Below are positions 60,956 through 64,000 of a DNA stretch of 64,000 bases, piece by piece; within the stretch, counting starts at the first letter, position 1, and every line of letters begins with the position of its first letter. The DNA is from Lampris incognitus (lineage: Eukaryota; Chordata; Actinopteri; Lampriformes; Lampridae), in NCBI RefSeq assembly GCF_029633865.1, contig NC_079215.1, positions 54,959,457 to 55,023,456 of the forward strand. The letters are read 5' to 3'. The position numbers were made by a program, and so were the translations under genes. The notes under the pieces were generated by a model. The model searched no databases, was not told the DNA's origin, and saw only the letters and a program-made list of their open reading frames with translations.

Positions 60956-63487
60956 GTGAAGTCATATATGTATATATAGATTTACATTAAATTGCCTCAA
61001 TTAAGGGCCAGTTTTTAAACAATAAGACATTGCCTCTGCTGCTTGTGGCTTAAGCTCTGTCTCATATGGTCCGTGATCTGCTCTTTTCTGCAGTGCCTGT
61101 GTCAGACACCCTGCTGACCGTCCTCCCGGACTTACGAAACATCGCCGAGGGAGATAGGCTCTACCTGATATGTAGCATCAACGGCACGCCGCCTGTCACT
61201 TTCAAGTGGTACCGCAGCGGCAGGGCCCAGCCACTGTCCACCACCACCTCCAACAAGATCACCTTGGATTACCAGGTCCCCGAGGTTAGCAGAGAGCACA
61301 GCGGCACCTACTACTGCGAGGCGGGCAACTACGCCAATAACGTCCGCAGCCAGCTGGTCACTATAGATGGTGAGTTGGGGTGTGCACACTCAAAACACCC
61401 TAGGACAACCACGAATTCCTACAAAAGGCACATTATCCGAGAGAAAGCATAACATGGAAAGGGTGTTATAGTGAGATGAAGACTGTCACTCAAAACCGGA
61501 AGGCCTTGGATTCAAACCGCAGCGACGGCTACAACTGGGTCCACTGAGGTGCTCTTGAATCACACACACTGACTCTCTCCCAGCCCCCTCCTGCAGCCAA
61601 CACTGAATTCAGATCTAGGAAAGGAAGGGGGGAAAAACTCCCTCAGGGATCAGTGGAGTCGACCAGGGAGAGAGAAGTGAGATTTCAGTGTTGGAACAAC
61701 TTGTTTTGCACAGAATTAGGTATATAAACATTACCTCAGATTGGCTTTGGTGACACGGCCGGGCAAATCTGTGTACCGCTGAGCTTCAGGGCTTCAAGGT
61801 TACCCATAATAACGTCAGAGCTAGTTAGCAGAAAGAGCTCAGTGCTGTCACCACATCCATTAACGTTAGCCCTATCAAATGCTCTGTTTACCAGCAGTTT
61901 ATTTCTAGATGCTGTGGAGTTTAAACACAACACAAAGTGGACTAGGCTGGTTGTGGATCCACCAGGATCTACCAACACACTCCAGCACCACGACACATTT
62001 TAGATAACAGCTATTACTCAAAGCGGCTTCACACAGCTTGTCCCACCACTGGGTATCTCCAGCGAGACTAAATGTGCAGGAGTGACGGCGGAGAGTGGAG
62101 GGGGGAGAGAAAGTACTTGTTCAGGAGAATGCCCTGTAGCTTTAAGAGAGGAGTAAGCACATGTCTTATTTCTGGTTCGTTTAGGAAGTTTGACCTTTGT
62201 CTCTCTCTCTCTCCCCCTGTCCTCTCTCACACAAACACACCGTCCCTTTGATTACCTCTGTCTTCGCTGACCTCTGGTCACTGTTAGTCGCCACTCTGAA
62301 TTCTTCTCTGACTTACCCTCTCTTCCTGGTGTCTTACGCTCGTCCTCTCCCTGTCTGTGGCTCGTCCCCTGCAGTGAGCATGGCCATGTGGAAGAAAGGG
62401 CTGATCGTGGCGTCCTGTCTGCTGGTCGTGGCCGTGCTGGTGCTGCTGTTGGTCCTCCATTTCAGAGCCAAGAGAGGTAGAGAGACCTACAGTCCGCCGG
62501 CAACACAGGCCTCTCATATTTAACTATGTATGAAAAACCAACACTTCCCCACCCTCCTCTCCCCCCTCCCACCCCCTTCTGTTCTCACCACCTCTCTCTG
62601 ATCGTAGGTAAAAGAGAGCCGGCTGCAGAGCTGTCAGTGTGAGTTGACTACATGCCTCCTCAGATTACCACCATAACATAGACCAGTTTAAGCCAGTACT
62701 GTAGCTCCGTTAAACTACCAGAAATTTGATGGGCTTTGAGCAGTTTTGATAGATCATGTCAACATTTTCAAATTTACGGGGCGTCCGGGTAACATAGCGG
62801 TCTATTCCGTTGGCCTACCAACACGGGGATCGCTGGTTCGAGTCCCCGTGTTACCTCCGGCTTGGTCGGGCGTCCCTACAGACACAATTGGCCGTGTCTG
62901 CGGGTGGGAAGCCGGGTGTGGGTATGTGTCCTGGTTGCTGCACTAGCGCCTCCTCTGGTCAGTCGGGGGCGCCTGTTCAGGGGGGAGGGGGAACTGGGGG
63001 GTAGCAGCGTGATCCTCCAACGCACTACGTCCCCCCGGCGAAACTCCTCACTGTCAGGTGTACAGAAGCGGCTGGCGGCTCCACGTGTACCGGAGGAGGC
63101 GTGTGGTAGTCCGCAGCCCTCCCCGGATCGGCAGAGGGGGCGGAGCCGCGACCGGGGCGACTCGGAAGAGCGGGGTAATTGGCCAAGTACAATTGGGGAG
63201 TAAAAGGGGGGGGGGGGGAAACATCCAACAACAAAAAAAAAGAACATTTTCAGTTTACATATTTGGCTTTCAGATTTCATAAGTTGCTGGATTTAGTGCA
63301 GAATAGAGGAAGCGATGACTTTTGTTTGAGAGCTGTCATCCCTGTGTAGAAGTATTCTGCCCCACTTTCCCACTGCCTGCGATGACTTTATTTTTACCGT
63401 TTCTCAGAAAGCCTTCGAGCCCTAAATCAGATGACTCTTTAACCGTGAGTCTAACCCACGACACAGAGGTTTATAACGCGGCCACAG
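49591..63487 (+). CDS. PECAM1: PECAM1 (CD31), exons 1-11, 3' end outside window
   Basis: Homophilic adhesion receptor of endothelium, platelets and leukocytes; type I membrane protein. Exons: 49591-49633, 49758-49781, 52478-52774, 54160-54441, 54555-54824, 57750-58025, 59940-60221, 61094-61369, 62375-62476, 62608-62638 and 63408-63487. All junctions are AG/GT and in phase, giving about 654 codons. The protein has a signal peptide, six Ig domains (one phase-1 exon each, each with a cysteine pair), one membrane span and a basic juxtamembrane stretch. This order equals the known mammalian layout, including a tiny second exon. About 80 residues, expected to hold the tyrosine inhibitory motifs, lie to the right. 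Other six-Ig receptors such as Fc-receptor-like proteins are possible, but the exon pattern and first-domain start (PFTIRNVN) favour PECAM1. Confidence 0.8.
49758..49781 (+). CDS. PECAM1: PECAM1 exon 2, 24-bp microexon
   Basis: Acceptor CATCCAG, donor GTAAGT. It encodes the end of the signal peptide (WRPVGAQS), with small residues suitable for cleavage, and keeps phase 1 into the first Ig exon. Human PECAM1 also has a very small second exon, as I recall. Confidence 0.7.
49782..52477. other. PECAM1 intron 2
   Basis: Apart from the SINE at 51675-52124, I recognise nothing. T-rich runs lie near 50250-50275. Confidence 0.55.
51675..52124 (+). mobile_element. SINE family A, full length with 12-bp target-site duplication
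   Basis: The head is 'gcttccgggtggcgtagcgg' with B box 'gctcgaatccc'. The full body runs to 'gggtgaaaaagggagatact' and an AAATAAATAAAT tail. It is flanked by AAACTTTGTAGG (51663-51674 and 52125-52136). The intact duplication points to a fairly recent insertion. Confidence 0.92.
52478..52774 (+). CDS. PECAM1: PECAM1 exon 3, Ig domain 1
   Basis: Acceptor CCTCAG, donor GTTGGT. It encodes [16 protein letters not shown], then the first cysteine in [10 protein letters not shown] and the second in [13 protein letters not shown]. Sequons are NVT and NSS. In PECAM1, domain 1 with domain 2 mediates trans-homophilic binding. Confidence 0.85.
53603..53960 (+). repeat. Dispersed repeat C, uninterrupted copy
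   Basis: Left 'gaacagtttattgtcatttc', middle 'ccacagcagtgcaacaaaaa', right 'gtcggaactgccggtctgca'. It is the intact counterpart of 6985-7161 plus 8240-8345. A short local duplication (CAGTCCATTCAGTGCAACA) occurs near 53801-53840. Confidence 0.7.
54020..54087. repeat. (AT)n microsatellite, about 33 units
   Basis: A pure AT run about 75 bp before the Ig2 exon. Confidence 0.95.
54160..54441 (+). CDS. PECAM1: PECAM1 exon 4, Ig domain 2
   Basis: Acceptor TTGCAG, donor GTAAAG. It encodes [20 protein letters not shown] and [20 protein letters not shown], with the second cysteine in [11 protein letters not shown]. One sequon, NCS. Phase 1 at both ends. Confidence 0.88.
54555..54824 (+). CDS. PECAM1: PECAM1 exon 5, Ig domain 3
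   Basis: Acceptor CTCTAG, donor GTAAGT, only 113 bp after exon 4. Cysteines in NITCTIGDF and [10 protein letters not shown]; sequons NIT and NYS. It ends ATVSVTG. Phase 1 at both ends. Confidence 0.88.
55196..55225. repeat. (CA)n microsatellite
   Basis: About 14 CA units, abutting the end of a Tc1-like element. Confidence 0.9.
55225..56245 (-). pseudogene. Tc1-like transposase pseudogene 1
   Basis: The terminal sequence 'gagaaagtttgtgaaccctt' marks the left end. The minus strand shows, from 56230 down, [20 protein letters not shown] and [20 protein letters not shown] (DNA-binding part), then [20 protein letters not shown] and [15 protein letters not shown] with the first catalytic Asp. Lower down there is only a broken remnant of the second and third motifs. 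The right terminal repeat is not seen. Frames are broken, so it is inactive. Confidence 0.8.
56253..56287. repeat. Perfect inverted repeat (14-bp arms, 7-nt loop)
   Basis: CACTCATCAGCTGC, loop TACGGTG, GCAGCTGATGAGTG. It lies exactly where the first Tc1-like remnant ends, 80 bp before the second begins. Confidence 0.85.
56365..57602 (-). pseudogene. Tc1-like transposase pseudogene 2, nearly full element
   Basis: Terminal inverted repeats 'ggacaaaagtattgggacac' (left) and 'gtgtcccaatacttttgtcc' (right) bound 1.2 kb. The minus strand starts near 57557 and shows [32 protein letters not shown] (first Asp), [17 protein letters not shown] (second Asp) and [18 protein letters not shown] (final Glu). 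In-frame stops at about 57264 and 57048, plus further breaks near 56990, kill the gene. It sits in the PECAM1 intron between the Ig3 and Ig4 exons. Confidence 0.9.
57750..58025 (+). CDS. PECAM1: PECAM1 exon 6, Ig domain 4
   Basis: Acceptor TTTACAG, donor GTAAGC. It encodes [20 protein letters not shown], cysteines in IKLICRSEV and [10 protein letters not shown], and one sequon NYT. Phase 1 at both ends. Confidence 0.86.
58684..59145. mobile_element. MITE with GGGTAACACTTTAGTATGGG-type ends
   Basis: Left end 'gggtaacactttagtatggg' and right end 'ccccatactaaagtgttacc' are inverted copies of over 20 bp. A second, inner copy of the right end (CCCCATACTAAAGTG) lies at about 59066-59080. Non-coding. 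I recall such ends from abundant fish MITEs. Confidence 0.85.
59169..59597. mobile_element. MITE-like element with hairpin-bearing ends
   Basis: The left end reads AAAACGACCGTGAGCGGTCA and the right end, reversed, AAAATGACCATGGGCGGTCA. The right end contains a perfect palindrome GCGGTCA-TTT-TGACCGC near 59565-59582. A similar direct-orientation left end with its own hairpin (CCGTCATTTTGACGG) lies at about 58529-58558, outside this element. No transposase frame. Confidence 0.6.
59880..59918. repeat. (TTTA)n microsatellite before the Ig5 exon
   Basis: Nine or ten TTTA units, ending 21 bp before the acceptor AG. Confidence 0.9.
59940..60221 (+). CDS. PECAM1: PECAM1 exon 7, Ig domain 5
   Basis: Acceptor CCCTCAG, donor GTACTT. 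It encodes [20 protein letters not shown], cysteines in ILCQSDKG and [10 protein letters not shown], sequons NYT, NVT and NAS. Phase 1 at both ends. Confidence 0.88.
60354..60843. mobile_element. hAT-like MITE
   Basis: Ends CAGAGGTGTGGAC and GTCCTACCTCTG are inverted copies of the hAT type. Flanks CTACTGAG and GTACTGAA share TACTGA, consistent with an 8-bp duplication. The inside is built of GACTTGGGACTTG-like repeats. No transposase. Confidence 0.8.
61094..61369 (+). CDS. PECAM1: PECAM1 exon 8, Ig domain 6 (membrane-proximal)
   Basis: Acceptor TCTGCAG, donor GTGAGT. It encodes [20 protein letters not shown], cysteines in [10 protein letters not shown] and [14 protein letters not shown], and the classic VTFKWYRSG tryptophan. 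It is the most canonical Ig domain of the six. Phase 1 at both ends. Confidence 0.92.
61370..62374. other. PECAM1 intron 8
   Basis: A possible old SINE at about 61480-61700 (B-box-like 'ggattcaaaccgc', then 'aaaaactccctcagggatca'). Otherwise nothing is recognised. Confidence 0.45.
62375..62476 (+). CDS. PECAM1: PECAM1 exon 9, transmembrane segment
   Basis: Acceptor CTGCAG, donor GTAGAG. It encodes VSMAMWKKG, then [20 protein letters not shown] (a single hydrophobic span), then the basic stop-transfer FRAKRG. Topology is Ig domains outside, tail inside. Confidence 0.9.
62608..62638 (+). CDS. PECAM1: PECAM1 exon 10, juxtamembrane cytoplasmic exon
   Basis: A 31-bp exon between acceptor ATCGTAG and donor GTGAGT. 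It encodes KREPAAELS with split codons at both ends. Size and position agree with the short juxtamembrane exon of mammalian PECAM1. Confidence 0.7.
62778..63222 (+). mobile_element. SINE family A, full-length copy
   Basis: The head is 'gggcgtccgggtaacatagc' with B box 'ggttcgagtcc', and the full body ends in a G run and A-rich tail. Flanks AACATTTTCAAATTTAC (62761-62777) and AACATTTTCAGTTTAC (63243-63258) are a likely slightly altered target-site duplication. Confidence 0.92.
63408..63487 (+). CDS. PECAM1: PECAM1 exon 11, cytoplasmic tail (last exon found)
   Basis: Acceptor TTCTCAG, donor GTAGCC. It completes a Val codon, then [20 protein letters not shown] and VYNAATG. Rich in Ser and Thr, with one tyrosine that does not fit the inhibitory motif spacing. 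The inhibitory motifs are expected in later exons outside the window. Confidence 0.7.
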
Positions 63488-64000
63488 GTAGCCTGGTTTT
63501 ACTACTCTCTTGTGCACCGCTACGTGTTGCCACACGTCACACATCATCTGTATGTTAACGACCATCAGTTGACGGCGTCAACACTTGGCCTGTCTCCAAA
63601 GCCATAGCATGTAGCTGCAAGCATGTCGACTTCAGCAGCCATTTGTCATACCCATACTCACTTTTACTACACATGTTCTAATATGCATGTACGGATCACA
63701 TTTTAGCATCCTCAGCTTCCTTCGTTCTTATCTCTTTTTTTTTTTCTTTTGTGGATGTCCTGTCATGTGTGTGAGTGAGAGACGTCTATCTGCTTGAGTC
63801 TTAACTCTGTGTCTGTTGCCAACATGTCTGTATGTACTTTAGAAAATATGCATTGCAGAGACCTGAGAAACAAGGCAGTGCTTGTAGTCCTTGCAGCTAA
63901 AGTGAATAATTTCAGGTACAGAGGTAGCGTGTTTATGTACGCAGCATCCATTTTGTTTCGTTGTCCACGGCAACGAATGTTTTAGTCTTTTTCTTTTTCT
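63488..64000. other. PECAM1 intron 11 (open to the right)
   Basis: No further exon that keeps frame was recognised before the window ends. Confidence 0.5.

Noticed and set aside
61132..61389. Minus-strand 85-codon frame
   Set aside because: Antisense shadow of the PECAM1 Ig6 exon.

Overview
The window is vertebrate nuclear DNA, almost certainly from a teleost fish. Two multi-exon genes with GT-AG introns lie on the + strand in a dense background of fish-type transposons: L2-like and RTE-like LINEs, two tRNA-derived SINE families, Tc1-like and hAT-like DNA transposons, and very long simple-sequence arrays. Long open frames are mostly tandem-repeat artefacts. The species cannot be named from the sequence.

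Gene 1, RPTOR (raptor, mTORC1 scaffold), enters from the left. Its last nine coding exons lie between 3556 and the TAA at 35344-35346 and encode the C-terminal seven-bladed WD40 propeller (about 326 residues). All exon phases agree. Its introns are swollen with SINEs, LINE remnants, a 1-kb CT array (11.7-12.7 kb), a 1.5-kb GA/GAGT array (20.0-21.5 kb) and a 54-bp tandem array (22.15-22.99 kb).

The region between the genes (35.3-49.6 kb) holds a probable raptor 3' UTR and then a 17-bp minisatellite of about 103 copies (39.0-40.76 kb). Next come a 5'-truncated minus-strand LINE (42.15-44.2 kb) and a nest of transposons inside a Tc1-like element (44.57-46.79 kb). The most unusual object follows: a 364-bp miniature LTR element (47117-47480) whose LTRs carry a tRNA-like segment. 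A diverged solo LTR of apparently the same family sits at 44712-44846.

Gene 2, PECAM1 (CD31), starts at 49591 and runs off the right edge. The exons are: split signal peptide (43 bp plus a 24-bp microexon), six phase-1 exons each encoding one Ig domain, a transmembrane exon, and two cytoplasmic exons. The exons expected to carry the tyrosine motifs of the tail lie beyond 64000. Its introns hold two Tc1-like pseudogenes, three MITE-like elements and two young SINE copies.

The two genes are functionally unrelated (nutrient signalling; endothelial and leukocyte adhesion) and are simply neighbours here. The best candidate for something undescribed is the tRNA-bearing miniature LTR family. Its novelty cannot be judged without database searches.
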